Numbered from the stretch's first letter, positions 15,234 to 22,251 are shown. The stretch is 36,257 nucleotides of DNA from Dehalococcoidia bacterium (GCA_016783155.1 JADHXB010000005.1:1-36257); one strand, 5' to 3'. Numbers and translations: made by a program. The notes: generated by a model from the sequence alone, not told the origin.

Positions 15234-15311
15234 TGCAGCCCTGGCAGGCCGGTTGTATTCCCAAGTGCATCTTCGCAGTTGGCATGCTACATAAGTTAAG
15301 GAGGAAGAGAT

Positions 15312-15629
15312 ATGGTGATAGAAATCACAGACGAGAACTTTGAAGACGAGGTACTAAAGTCTAAGGTGCTTGTAGTGGTGGACTTCTGGGCGCCGTGGTG
15401 TGGCCCCTGCCTGATGATTGCCCCAATAACTGAGAAGTTGTCAAAGGAATATAAGGGCAAGGTCAAGTTCTGCAAGCTTAATGTGGATGAAAATCCACAA
15501 GCAGCTGGAAAATATCAGGTTATGAGTATACCGCTACTGTTATTTTTCGACAGCGGTCAGATAGTGGATGAGAGCCTTGGTGCTGTTCCCGAGAGCATGA
15601 TTCGACCGAAGGTTGAGGCGCTACTGTAG
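15312..15629 (+). CDS. Thioredoxin (WCGPC)
   Basis: A 105-residue classical thioredoxin with DFWAPWCGPC near residue 30 and a cis-proline loop VMSIPLLLFF. The usual Thr after the cis-proline is Leu. It should act as a cytosolic dithiol reductant. AAGGAGGAAG precedes the ATG. A 78-bp gap before it contains no gene. Its electron donor is unclear because the reductase-like gene at 18776 lacks the redox cysteine pair. Confidence 0.94.
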   Translation: MVIEITDENFEDEVLKSKVLVVVDFWAPWCGPCLMIAPITEKLSKEYKGKVKFCKLNVDENPQAAGKYQVMSIPLLLFFDSGQIVDESLGAVPESMIRPKVEALL

Positions 15630-15670
15630 TCATATTTATTAAAGCAAAGGCATAGTTGATATGAAATGCG

Positions 15671-15991
15671 ATGGATGGGGATGTATCAGACATGGCCAGT
15701 TTTGAGGAGATAGACAAAGCGAGGAGATTATTGGGCCTAGAGGAATTCGCCAGCCTTAAGGAAATAAAACAGGCTTACAGAAAGAAGGCTTTTCTGTACC
15801 ATCCTGATAAGAGCGGCAGTGAAAATGCCCAGGGTGAAGAAATGATGAAGAGCCTAAATCAGTCATATAAGCTGCTAATGGAGTATTGTTATCGGTATAA
15901 GTATTCATTCAAGGAGGAGGACGTAGATAGAGCTTATCCGGATGATGCCTACGTGAGAAGATATGTGTATGGCTGGTTTGAAGGTATGTGA
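15671..15991 (+). CDS. J-domain protein (small DnaJ-like)
   Basis: A 106-residue protein with a J domain: IDKARRLLGLEEFASLKEIK, then YRKKAFLYHPDKSG with the HPD tripeptide that stimulates Hsp70 ATPase. There is no Gly/Phe or zinc-finger region; instead a Tyr-rich tail (YCYRYKYSFKEEDVDRAYPD) follows, of a kind seen in small J proteins adjacent to ferredoxin or thioredoxin genes. A DnaK partner is not in the window. The start could be 15671 or the ATG at 15692; neither has a good SD. A second J-domain protein is at 31369. Confidence 0.85.
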   Translation: MDGDVSDMASFEEIDKARRLLGLEEFASLKEIKQAYRKKAFLYHPDKSGSENAQGEEMMKSLNQSYKLLMEYCYRYKYSFKEEDVDRAYPDDAYVRRYVYGWFEGM

Positions 15992-16010
15992 GAACAAGGT
16001 GGGTAGAGCG

Positions 16011-16220
16011 ATGCCAAATCCGATAGCTATGATTGATTACCAAAGGTGCAACCCTGAAAAATGTGATAGCGGGGTATGTGCTGCCATGCTTGAGTGTCCG
16101 AACAAAGTGTTGAGACAAGAAGCTCCCTACGAGTTTCCTTTTTCGCGCCCGTCACGCTTCTGCCGAGGTTGTGCCAAATGTGTTCAAGTATGCCCACTTG
16201 AGGCGATCCGCATAGTATGA
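16011..16220 (+). CDS. RLI-like ferredoxin domain protein
   Basis: A 69-residue ferredoxin of the type found at the N-terminus of ABCE1/RNase L inhibitor proteins: AMIDYQRCNPEKC, a spaced Cys set in SGVCAAMLECPNKVL, then CRGCAKCVQVCPLEA. Two [4Fe-4S] clusters are expected, the first with unusual x4 spacings. I use the ATG at 16011; an upstream ATG at 15963 is inside the J-domain gene. The stop overlaps the next start (ATGA), so it is translated together with a thioredoxin-domain protein, suggesting ferredoxin-linked thiol redox chemistry. Confidence 0.85.
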   Translation: MPNPIAMIDYQRCNPEKCDSGVCAAMLECPNKVLRQEAPYEFPFSRPSRFCRGCAKCVQVCPLEAIRIV

Positions 16221-16942
16221 ACCAGAATATAGAGGATATGAAGCAATACAGGAGCGCAATAATGGCAGACTGGAAAGAAGAGCTTTCGCCGATAGTAAGG
16301 GAAAAGCTGGCTAGAATCGGTGAGCTAACCCCGGAAGAAAAAGGAAGAACGAAGGAGCTAGAGAGATTGAATTCTCTGCTCACACACTTCTATAAAGGTT
16401 TTCTTAATGCCGGAGATTTATACCAGAGACTGAAAGAATTCCAAGAGCAAGGCAAACAATTCCTGTTGAAAGAAGCGCAAGCAAGATTAGAGAGTTCATT
16501 TAAGAGAAAAAAGGTCCCATTAAGGTTTGAGCAGGGAAGCGATGGCACATTAACTGTTAAATTCCTCGAGGAGAAGGAAATTGAAGAAAAGGCGGAAGAC
16601 TTAGTACTTGAATTGAGTTCCGATAACTTTGATGAAGCAATTAACAAGCATCCATTGTTAGTCATCGACTGCTGGGCGCCATGGTGCGCTCCGTGCCGGA
16701 TGGTAGCTCCTGTAATTGAGGAATTGGCTAGAGATTATCAGGGGAAAATTACCTTTGGTAAGCTAAATATTGATGAAAACCCAACCATAGCGATGAGATA
16801 TCAGATTATGTCCATCCCTACGCTTTTGATATTCAAAAACGGTCAGCTTGTTGAGCAGAAAATAGGAGCCATGCCAAGGACAGTGCTAGAACCTGAGTTA
16901 GCAAGGTATACCGAGTCGGAGGATGAAAAGGAGACGTCATGA
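16217..16942 (+). CDS. Thioredoxin with N-terminal helical extension (WCAPC)
   Basis: A 241-residue protein. Residues 1-130 are charged helices (IVREKLARIGELTPEEKGRT; LYQRLKEFQEQGKQFLLKEA) without a known family. Residues 131-235 are a thioredoxin domain with DCWAPWCAPCRM, NIDENPTIAMRYQIMSIPTL and the usual fold. The Ala-Pro dipeptide is common in extended thioredoxins. Start and stop both overlap neighbours as ATGA (with the ferredoxin and with the flavoprotein remnant). The extension probably docks the thioredoxin onto a specific partner, possibly the co-translated ferredoxin. Confidence 0.9.
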   Translation: MNQNIEDMKQYRSAIMADWKEELSPIVREKLARIGELTPEEKGRTKELERLNSLLTHFYKGFLNAGDLYQRLKEFQEQGKQFLLKEAQARLESSFKRKKVPLRFEQGSDGTLTVKFLEEKEIEEKAEDLVLELSSDNFDEAINKHPLLVIDCWAPWCAPCRMVAPVIEELARDYQGKITFGKLNIDENPTIAMRYQIMSIPTLLIFKNGQLVEQKIGAMPRTVLEPELARYTESEDEKETS

Positions 16943-17223
16943 AAGTTTGTATCGTAGGTGTTGGAGATGGTGGCGCCGTAGCGTCACTCCAGAACCGCCG
17001 CGTGGATAGCAATGCACAGATTGATGTCTTTGGCAAAAGAGCCGACCTTGGATGTCCACCGCGTGAGATGCCCTTAGTGTTGAGCGGGACTGTTGCCCGC
17101 TGGGATGAATTAATTCGCGGCTTATGCGCTACATCATTCTATGAAAAGCGAAACATAAATATCAACTTAAGTACTGAAGTTAGTGATATTCTAAGGTGGT
17201 AAAAGCGCATTATAGCTGGAGGT
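16939..17223 (+). pseudogene. Truncated flavoprotein oxidoreductase remnant
   Basis: The first 87 codons (MKVCIVGVGDGGAVASLQNR...) match the N-terminus of the complete oxidoreductase at 26695: KVCIVG, AQIDVFGKRADLG / AQIDIFTNRGEMG, FYEKRNININLSTEVSDIL / FYEERNIEVHLNTEVTEII. A TAA at 17200-17202 interrupts it, yet homology goes on in frame for a few codons (KRIIAGGE versus KRLMAGGI) before decaying. The remaining 350 residues, including the NAD domain, are missing. The start still overlaps the preceding thioredoxin stop (ATGA), so the intact ancestor was part of that operon. Confidence 0.8.
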
Positions 17224-17245
17224 GAAAGGCGTGGTAGCGTAGAGA

Positions 17246-17335
17246 GTAAAAAGGTGTCCTCGGTGCGGTGGTGACATGTTTATCGATAGAGACCTGGATA
17301 GCTGGTGCATTTGTAGGCTTCCCTTGAGAAGCTGA
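17246..17335 (+). pseudogene. Zinc-ribbon gene remnant
   Basis: Codons from 17246 read VKRCPRCGGDMFIDRDLDSW followed by CICRLPLRS and a TGA. The first half is typical of tiny bacterial zinc-ribbon proteins (CPRCGGDM...D.D...W), but the second CxxC and its following CGY are degenerate, and there is no start codon between the upstream in-frame TAG (17240) and the motif. It looks like decayed coding DNA following the broken flavoprotein. Confidence 0.45.
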
Positions 17336-17399
17336 TGATTGGCTAACTGATGCCAAGGGAGTGGGGATTACCAACACTGCGAGAAAAGGAGCGGATGAT

Positions 17400-18470
17400 A
17401 TGTCGGAAATAAGACAAGACCCTACAACCAAGGAATGGGTAATAATTGCTCCAGAGAGGGCTAAACGCCCACAGCATATGCCCAAGAGAATGCTTGCCCA
17501 CGAGCTACCAAGCTGGGAGGAATCATGTCCCTTTTGCCCGGGTAACGAAAGCCAAACACCGGATGAAGTCTTGAGATTCCCCCCATCAGCTCAAGGCTCA
17601 GCCTGGGAAGTAAGAGTCGTACCTAATCGGTTCGCTGCGCTGAGTCTGTCTGGTAATCTTACCCGGAGGGAAGAGGGGCACCTTTTCCGCAAGATGGATG
17701 GCGTTGGGGTAAATGAGGTAATCATAGAGACCCCTTCTCATAACACCCCCATAGCTTTGATGACACGCGAGCAAGTAGAAAAGGTGCTAGTAGCCTATCA
17801 GCAAAGGTACAATACTTTAAAAGAGAATCGGCAACTGAAGTTCATTACCATTTTCAAGAACCATGGTTGGGCATCGGGGACATCGTTGATACATCCTCAC
17901 TCGCAATTAGTTGCCACGCCTCTCGCCACTACGTACTATCGCCGAAAATTTGACGTTGCCGTTGATTACTATGACAATGTCGGCAGGTGCCTCTACTGTG
18001 ATTTAATCGCTGAGGAATTAAGGAGGGGTGAGCGGATTATTGCTGAGACCAAAGAGTTCATTGTTCTCCATCCTTTCGCCTCGCGTGTACCTTATGAAAC
18101 ATGGATTATTCCTAAGAGGCATTGTGCCTCCTTTGGTCTGTGCCCAGCAACGGGCCTTACCGAACTATCTACGGTGTTAAGGGATACTCTTCTCTGCCTA
18201 CATCGGGGACTTGACAATCCAGCTTTCAACTATATGTTTGATACGAGCACTACTGAGGACGAAGAGGATCCGTACTACCACTGGCATATAAGGATAGTGC
18301 CGAGGCTGACCACCATTGCTGGCTTTGAAATGGGCTCAGGCATCTATATAAACACAGCATTGCCTGAAGATACAGCAAAGGTCATTAAAAAAATGCTTAA
18401 CTCCCTTAAAAAGGGAGCTCCGTACCCAGATCAACATGCTTTAAGCGACACAATGGCTACCGGAGCCTAA
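17400..18470 (+). CDS. galT: Galactose-1-phosphate uridylyltransferase-like (HIT superfamily) protein
   Basis: A 356-residue GalT-family nucleotidyltransferase. The zinc ligands CPFCPGNE, the paired second motif CLYCDLIAEE, the active-site HPHSQLVATPL (HPHxQ type) and the C-terminal YHWHIRIVPR are present. GalT moves UMP between UDP-glucose and galactose-1-phosphate; many bacterial and archaeal relatives of this length act on other sugar-1-phosphates. I chose the ATG at 17400 (MSEIRQDPTT) because AAAGGAG lies 8 nt upstream. No other galactose genes are nearby; its presence inside a redox cluster is unexplained. Confidence 0.88.
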   Translation: MSEIRQDPTTKEWVIIAPERAKRPQHMPKRMLAHELPSWEESCPFCPGNESQTPDEVLRFPPSAQGSAWEVRVVPNRFAALSLSGNLTRREEGHLFRKMDGVGVNEVIIETPSHNTPIALMTREQVEKVLVAYQQRYNTLKENRQLKFITIFKNHGWASGTSLIHPHSQLVATPLATTYYRRKFDVAVDYYDNVGRCLYCDLIAEELRRGERIIAETKEFIVLHPFASRVPYETWIIPKRHCASFGLCPATGLTELSTVLRDTLLCLHRGLDNPAFNYMFDTSTTEDEEDPYYHWHIRIVPRLTTIAGFEMGSGIYINTALPEDTAKVIKKMLNSLKKGAPYPDQHALSDTMATGA

Positions 18471-18514
18471 TCAGATACGTGGGACTAAACAAAGTAGATG
18501 AAAGGAGGGGGCAA

Positions 18515-18715
18515 ATGGCAGAGATAGAGATCACTTGTCAAGTATCCTGCCAGAAATGCGGCTGGAATACAGGGGCAACGATATTTGCCGATGAGGCAAA
18601 CGTGTTGGAGGGAGTTCTCCAGTTTATCAAAGAATGCTCGCCTCAGCATTCAAGCTCAGAGCTTGCTGGCGAACTGCTAGTTGTATGGGGGCCCTTGGAA
18701 TTAGAAAGACCCTAA
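18515..18715 (+). CDS. Uncharacterised 66-residue protein with CxxC
   Basis: A small protein starting MAEIEITCQVSCQKCGWNTG; the C-x3-C-x2-C arrangement resembles half of a zinc ribbon. The rest is one helix (ADEANVLEGVLQFIKECSP) and a strand (LLVVWGPLEL). A very strong AGGAGGGGG precedes this ATG; an in-frame GTG at 18479 is a weaker start. It lies between galT and the thioredoxin-reductase-like gene in the same direction. I do not recognise the family. Confidence 0.65.
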   Translation: MAEIEITCQVSCQKCGWNTGATIFADEANVLEGVLQFIKECSPQHSSSELAGELLVVWGPLELERP

Positions 18716-18775
18716 AAGAGAGCTTGTGCAAATTGGCAGGCTGGAAAAAGCGTAATTTTGGATAAGGAGGCTGAT

Positions 18776-19768
18776 ATGGAAGAAAGAGATGTAGTCATAA
18801 TTGGCGCGGGCCCCGCCGGATTGTCGGCATCGGTCTTCACCCAGCTCGACGGCTGGAGCACGCTGGTCATCGAAGGCAACTGGGTCGGTGGGCAAGGTGC
18901 CATCGCCTATACAGTAAGCAACTACCCCGGTTTCCTACCCGGAGACGGCAGTATATTGATGGACAACATGGAGAAACAGGTTACTTCGACCCCTCCGTCA
19001 GGAGTCGGCGCAGAACTACGGAGGGAAAGGGTTATTAGCCTTAAGGCTGAGGATAAGGTTGTGACTACAGAGGAGAACGAATATAGGGCGCAGACTATCA
19101 TCCTTGCCACTGGTAGCACTATGCAAAAGCTCGGGGTACTGGGTGAGGAGAGGTTTGCCGGTAAAGGTGTCTCCTATTACGCCAGGCGCGATGTGGATCA
19201 GTTCAGCGGAAAGAGGGTACTGGTTGTTGGTGGCGGAAATACCACAGCCAAGAGTGCGCTGTTAGCCAAAACTGTTACCAGTCAGGTTACCCTGATACAC
19301 CGGAGGGAATCGCTACGGGCGTATTCCATCATGACCAAGAGCCTACAAAAAGAAGGGATCGAGATTTGGTATAACACCGAGCTGAAGGAGATAAGGGGTG
19401 GCGATTGGGTACAGACAGCAGTTGTGGTAAACAATAAGACCGGTGCGGAGAAGGAGATAGGAGTCGACTGGATAGTCATCTGCGTAGGAACCGAACCTGA
19501 TACCAGGCTAGCACGGGAAGCAGGGCTGGAGATGAAAGGCACTGTTGTAAAAATCAACAGCCAGATGATGACCTCCAAGCCAGGAATCTTTGCCTGCGGG
19601 GAGATTACGGGTTGTGATCGGCACCTCATCTCTTCAGCTAGCCAAGGTGCCTGTGCTGGCATGTACGCCAGCGAGTACTTGGCCCTAGAGAAGGTTAAGA
19701 GGGGAGAGATGTTCGAGGGTGCCAAGAATGGTAAGTATGCTGACGAGTATATGGCTATGCTTCGCTAG
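18776..19768 (+). CDS. Thioredoxin-reductase-like flavoprotein lacking the redox CxxC
   Basis: A 330-residue protein with the architecture of bacterial thioredoxin reductase: FAD motif VVIIGAGPAGLSAS, GGQGAIAYTVSNYPGF, NADPH motif VLVVGGGNTTAKSA with HRRESLRA, and the second FAD motif GIFACGEITG. The active-site CATC is replaced: the segment GVSYYARRDVDQF has Tyr135 and Arg138 where the cysteines should be. It therefore cannot reduce thioredoxin by the classical route; ferredoxin-NAD(P) reductases of the TrxR-like type lack these cysteines too. AAGGAGG precedes the ATG at 18776. Its setting next to three thioredoxins and a ferredoxin makes a ferredoxin-linked role attractive. Confidence 0.87.
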   Translation: MEERDVVIIGAGPAGLSASVFTQLDGWSTLVIEGNWVGGQGAIAYTVSNYPGFLPGDGSILMDNMEKQVTSTPPSGVGAELRRERVISLKAEDKVVTTEENEYRAQTIILATGSTMQKLGVLGEERFAGKGVSYYARRDVDQFSGKRVLVVGGGNTTAKSALLAKTVTSQVTLIHRRESLRAYSIMTKSLQKEGIEIWYNTELKEIRGGDWVQTAVVVNNKTGAEKEIGVDWIVICVGTEPDTRLAREAGLEMKGTVVKINSQMMTSKPGIFACGEITGCDRHLISSASQGACAGMYASEYLALEKVKRGEMFEGAKNGKYADEYMAMLR

Positions 19769-19860
19769 CCGCCGAATCTGAAACAGCATGGTATGGGCAT
19801 TAGAGAGTCAAACCGGTGATTCATACTGGTAGCATCGGCCTTCGAGCGGTTCGGGCATGG

Positions 19861-20081
19861 TCTATACTAAAGCGGCATAAGGACGGCCACAGGTAAAACA
19901 GTAATACCATCAGCAAAGAGCGTCCTCCCTTTCGCCGAGTAGTCCATCCATCTACTCAAAATAGCGGAGTCGGTAGCAACTCATGTTCTTGACACCACCA
20001 TCTGCAATGTGCGATAATAATTATGGGCATATGCTAATAAGTGCAAGTGGCAGTGAAACAATCAAAAATCCTGTGGGCAGG
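19861..20081 (+). repeat. DUF134 upstream region (copy 2, intact)
   Basis: The intact partner of 5423-5643 (gapless alignment, offset 14438; one mismatch over 19962-20081, diverged over 19861-19961). The diverged half of this copy can form GGACG (19881-19885) / CGTCC (19921-19925) and GAGTAG (19937-19942) / CTACTC (19952-19957) stems; neither is preserved in copy 1, so a conserved RNA structure is not supported. The rest of the preceding intergenic (19769-19860) shows nothing. Confidence 0.85.
19989..20040 (+). promoter_or_regulatory. DUF134 promoter with Fur-like box and GCATATGC dyad
   Basis: TTGACA (19989-19994) and GATAAT (20013-20018) are 18 bp apart. C-GATAAT-A-ATTATG-G (20012-20026) is close to the 7-1-7 Fur consensus (TGATAATNATTATCA) and would block the -10. 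TTAT-GG-GCATATGC-TA-ATAA (20021-20040) is a second, 8-bp-core dyad across the expected start of transcription near 20025, a natural site for the DUF134 protein itself. Confidence 0.55.
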
Positions 20082-20546
20082 CCAATCAAATGGCGGCGCG
20101 TGGCTTCACTACCTCAAGTGTTCCATTTCAAGCCAGCAGCAGTGCCATTGCATATGCTTGAAGAGGTATGTCTATCCGTTGAAGAAATTGAAGCACTACG
20201 GCTTAAAGACCTGGAGGGGTTAGAACAAGAGGCGTGTGCTAAAGAGATGAACGTTTCTCGTCCAACTTTCCAGCGTATACTGGGTTCAGGAAGACAGAAG
20301 GTAGCTGACGCCCTAGTTAACGGTAAGGCCATCAAGGTTGAGGGGGGTAACTTCGAGATGGCTCTTCGTCGCTTCAGATGCAATGATGGACATGAGTGGG
20401 ACGTTCCATTTGAAATTATGGTGGAGACTCCTCCACAACTATGTCCTACTTGTAGCACACCAGGTATTATGCCCCTCTGGCCACCAGGGTTGGTCAAGGC
20501 AAAGGGTGGATGGGGAAGGTGCCGCAGAGGAAGGAGAGGGTGGTAA
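20031..20546 (+). CDS. DUF134-family HTH regulator with zinc-ribbon tail
   Basis: A protein of up to 171 residues. The DUF134 core (RPIKWRRVASLPQVFHFKPA, then LSVEEIEALRLKDLEGLEQE and MNVSRPTFQRILGSGRQKVA) is a sigma-70-region-4-like helix-turn-helix. The C-terminal part has RRFRCNDGHEW and PPQLCPTCS, zinc-ribbon-like, and ends in Gly/Arg-rich sequence. The family is poorly characterised but often sits by NifX-type and FeMo-cofactor-like genes, as here. Start: transcription predicted near 20025 excludes an ATG at 19983; ATG 20031 would give an almost leaderless message, while GTG 20073 begins exactly at the family's conserved N-terminus. Neither has an SD. Confidence 0.85.
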   Translation: MLISASGSETIKNPVGRPIKWRRVASLPQVFHFKPAAVPLHMLEEVCLSVEEIEALRLKDLEGLEQEACAKEMNVSRPTFQRILGSGRQKVADALVNGKAIKVEGGNFEMALRRFRCNDGHEWDVPFEIMVETPPQLCPTCSTPGIMPLWPPGLVKAKGGWGRCRRGRRGW

Positions 20547-20549
20547 TAA

Positions 20550-21272
20550 ATGAAGGTTCTTGATGATTTACTCTCAACGCTGAATTTCGATGTTGGTGTG
20601 AGAGATGTGCGCCAGGGTCTATTTCATACGGGGGTGCTGACTCGCAATTGCGGGTTGGCAGCAACACTTCCCCGCGATGCTCTTCAGCAGGAGCAACCTT
20701 CGGTGCGAGAGCCAGGCTTCCTGTTAAGGAAAAGCGCTCTGGAGCTCGCCAGGATGGCTTATTCAGAGAGCATACTTGAGGCGGCTATCGGTATGGCGAC
20801 CATCAATTCGCTACTCCAAATCGATGAGGAGTGCTGTATGAATCTTAATGCTGGTGACCTGATCGCCCAAAAAGGAAGAGGCAAAAAAGTGGCTATTGTG
20901 GGGCACTTTCCCTTTACATCCAGACTTCGAGGGATAGTAAAGGAGCTATGGGTAATTGAGAAGAATCCGCGAGAAGGTGATTACACTGAAGCTGAAGCGG
21001 AGAACCTTATTCCAAAAGCTGACGTTGTTGGCATCACTGGAACTGCCTTCACTAACCATACCATTGAGCACCTGCTCAAGCTATGTGAGCCTAAAGCTTA
21101 TGTGGTCATATTGGGAGACACCACTCCCTTATCACCAGTACTTTTTGATTATGGCATCGATGCTGTGTCAGGAACAAAAGTAATAGACTATGAATTGGCA
21201 TTGCAATGTGTTAGCCAGGGGGCCACTTATCAACAGATAGGAGGAATCCGCAAGCTCACCATGACAAGATGA
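20550..21272 (+). CDS. DUF364 (DUF4213-DUF364) putative heavy-metal-chelation protein
   Basis: A 240-residue protein with an N-terminal DUF4213-like part and a Rossmann-like DUF364 part (KKVAIVGHFPFTSRLRG; ADVVGITGTAFTNHTIEHLL; YVVILGDTTPLSPVLFDYGI). The family is described structurally as a putative metal-chelation domain and is found with Mo/Fe and ABC metal-transport genes; the biochemical role is not established. Conserved CxxC motifs are not prominent; Cys-Cys occurs in DEECCMNLN. It starts 3 bp after the DUF134 stop, so the two form an operon. Confidence 0.8.
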   Translation: MKVLDDLLSTLNFDVGVRDVRQGLFHTGVLTRNCGLAATLPRDALQQEQPSVREPGFLLRKSALELARMAYSESILEAAIGMATINSLLQIDEECCMNLNAGDLIAQKGRGKKVAIVGHFPFTSRLRGIVKELWVIEKNPREGDYTEAEAENLIPKADVVGITGTAFTNHTIEHLLKLCEPKAYVVILGDTTPLSPVLFDYGIDAVSGTKVIDYELALQCVSQGATYQQIGGIRKLTMTR

Positions 21273-21333
21273 GTACAGAGAGTCGAAGGATGACGTCTTG
21301 GAAAGCAGTAGTGAGCATTATTGGAGAAAGTAA

Positions 21334-21807
21334 TTGTGGGGCAAGTTAACAATGATGGTACAAGGTGTTATAGACAGCAAGTTGAACCGGCGTAACACAA
21401 AGCAGCGCCAGTTGATCCTGGAAATCATGGAGCAGGCTGACGAACATTTTGATGCCGAACAGATCTACGAGCGAGTTCGGCAAATGTCACCAAGCATTAG
21501 CCTGTCCACAGTGTACCGCAATTTGCAGTTGTTCACAAAGGTGGGACTGTTAAGAGAGCATCAATTCAATAGTATGCGTCGCCGCTACGAAATCGCTACT
21601 CGATCCGGACACCATCATTTGATGTGCATAGGCTGCGGCCGGATATTTGAGTTTAGATGCCCATCTTCAGAGGGGCTTAAGACCAGAATCACCAGGGAGG
21701 AGGGATTTAGGGTTACTGATGCTGAAGTCCGTCTTGTGGGCTATTGCCCCGAATGCCAGCGACGGCTATCAGACAAAAACGCCAATGCTGAATTGGAAAG
21801 GAGGTGA
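21334..21807 (+). CDS. Fur-family transcriptional regulator (second copy)
   Basis: A 157-residue Fur-superfamily repressor: NTKQRQLILEIMEQADEHFD and SLSTVYRNLQLFTKVGLL form the winged helix, GHHHLMCIGCGRIFEF carries the metal-binding histidines and first zinc pair, and GYCPECQRRL the second. It is roughly as similar to the copy at 13729 as typical Fur paralogues. GTG 21334 has GGAGA upstream; ATG 21352 is an alternative. It is immediately followed by the run of DUF5320-like genes and could regulate them and, through the box at 20012-20026, the DUF134 gene. Confidence 0.9.
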   Translation: MWGKLTMMVQGVIDSKLNRRNTKQRQLILEIMEQADEHFDAEQIYERVRQMSPSISLSTVYRNLQLFTKVGLLREHQFNSMRRRYEIATRSGHHHLMCIGCGRIFEFRCPSSEGLKTRITREEGFRVTDAEVRLVGYCPECQRRLSDKNANAELERR

Positions 21808-21812
21808 CTGAG

Positions 21813-22010
21813 ATGCCATTCGGAATGGGACCTGCTGGTTGGGCCTATATGTCTCCATATACCTACCCGTATGCCTCTTCCTATCCCTATTCATATTCCT
21901 ACACCGGCGTCTCCTACCCAGTGTGGCCGTGGTGGGGTGGCTGGGGACGAGGTAGAGGTCGTGGATTCTGCCGGCGCTGGTTTGCACCCTACTGGTATAC
22001 CTGGTGGTAG
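21813..22010 (+). CDS. Tyr/Trp/Gly-rich small protein (DUF5320-like, no coil)
   Basis: A 65-residue protein starting MPFGMGPAGWAYMSPYTYPY, with alternating Ser/Tyr/Pro, then WPWWGGWGRGRGRGFCRRW. The N-terminal MP-G-GP pattern matches the proteins that follow, but the C-terminal coiled coil is absent. No signal peptide. AAGGAGG lies 6-7 nt before this ATG, overlapping the end of the Fur gene. Composition suggests low-complexity, possibly metal- or membrane-interacting, chains; function unknown. Confidence 0.7.
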   Translation: MPFGMGPAGWAYMSPYTYPYASSYPYSYSYTGVSYPVWPWWGGWGRGRGRGFCRRWFAPYWYTWW

Positions 22011-22047
22011 AACCGGGAACAAAATCTGCGTAAGGAGGTGATATGAC

Positions 22048-22239
22048 ATGTAGCCTTGGCACGGATACTGGCATGCCTGGAGATGTGGATGGCTAGGATA
22101 TTGGTGGAGACCGCCTTTTGGTTGGCCATGGGCACCCATATCCAAAGAGCAACAAATAGCGATTCTGGAGGAACAGGCCAAGATACTGGAAGGCGAACTG
22201 GACAGTATCAAAAAGAGATTAGAGAAAATCAAAACGTAA
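22048..22239 (+). pseudogene. DUF5320-like gene interrupted by TAG at codon 2
   Basis: The frame reads ATG, TAG, then 61 sense codons, PWHGYWHAWRCGWLGYWWRP, PFGWPWAPISKEQQIAILEE and on through a heptad-type helix (QAKILEGELDSIKKRLEKIK) to TAA. The composition and the coil match the neighbours, and AAGGAGG lies 9 nt before the ATG. Changing TAG to TGG would restore MWPWHGYW, fitting the Trp-rich start. A second ATG at 22043 is in another frame that closes after 17 codons. Either a fresh nonsense mutation, a sequencing error or readthrough. Confidence 0.65.
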
Positions 22240-22251
22240 GGAGGTGAGAAA

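Noticed and set aside
19861-19961. Riboswitch or structured RNA upstream of DUF134
   Set aside because: The stems that can be drawn in this copy are not preserved or compensated in the diverged duplicate at 5423-5523, and no known riboswitch core is recognised.
19983-20030. ATG at 19983 as the start of the DUF134 gene
   Set aside because: It lies upstream of the predicted -35/-10 pair, and the added residues do not resemble the family.
22051-22053. Pyrrolysine or general TAG reassignment at codon 2 of the DUF5320-like gene
   Set aside because: TAG is used as an ordinary stop elsewhere (for example nuoA), and there is no sign of pyl genes; a point mutation from TGG explains the sequence more simply.
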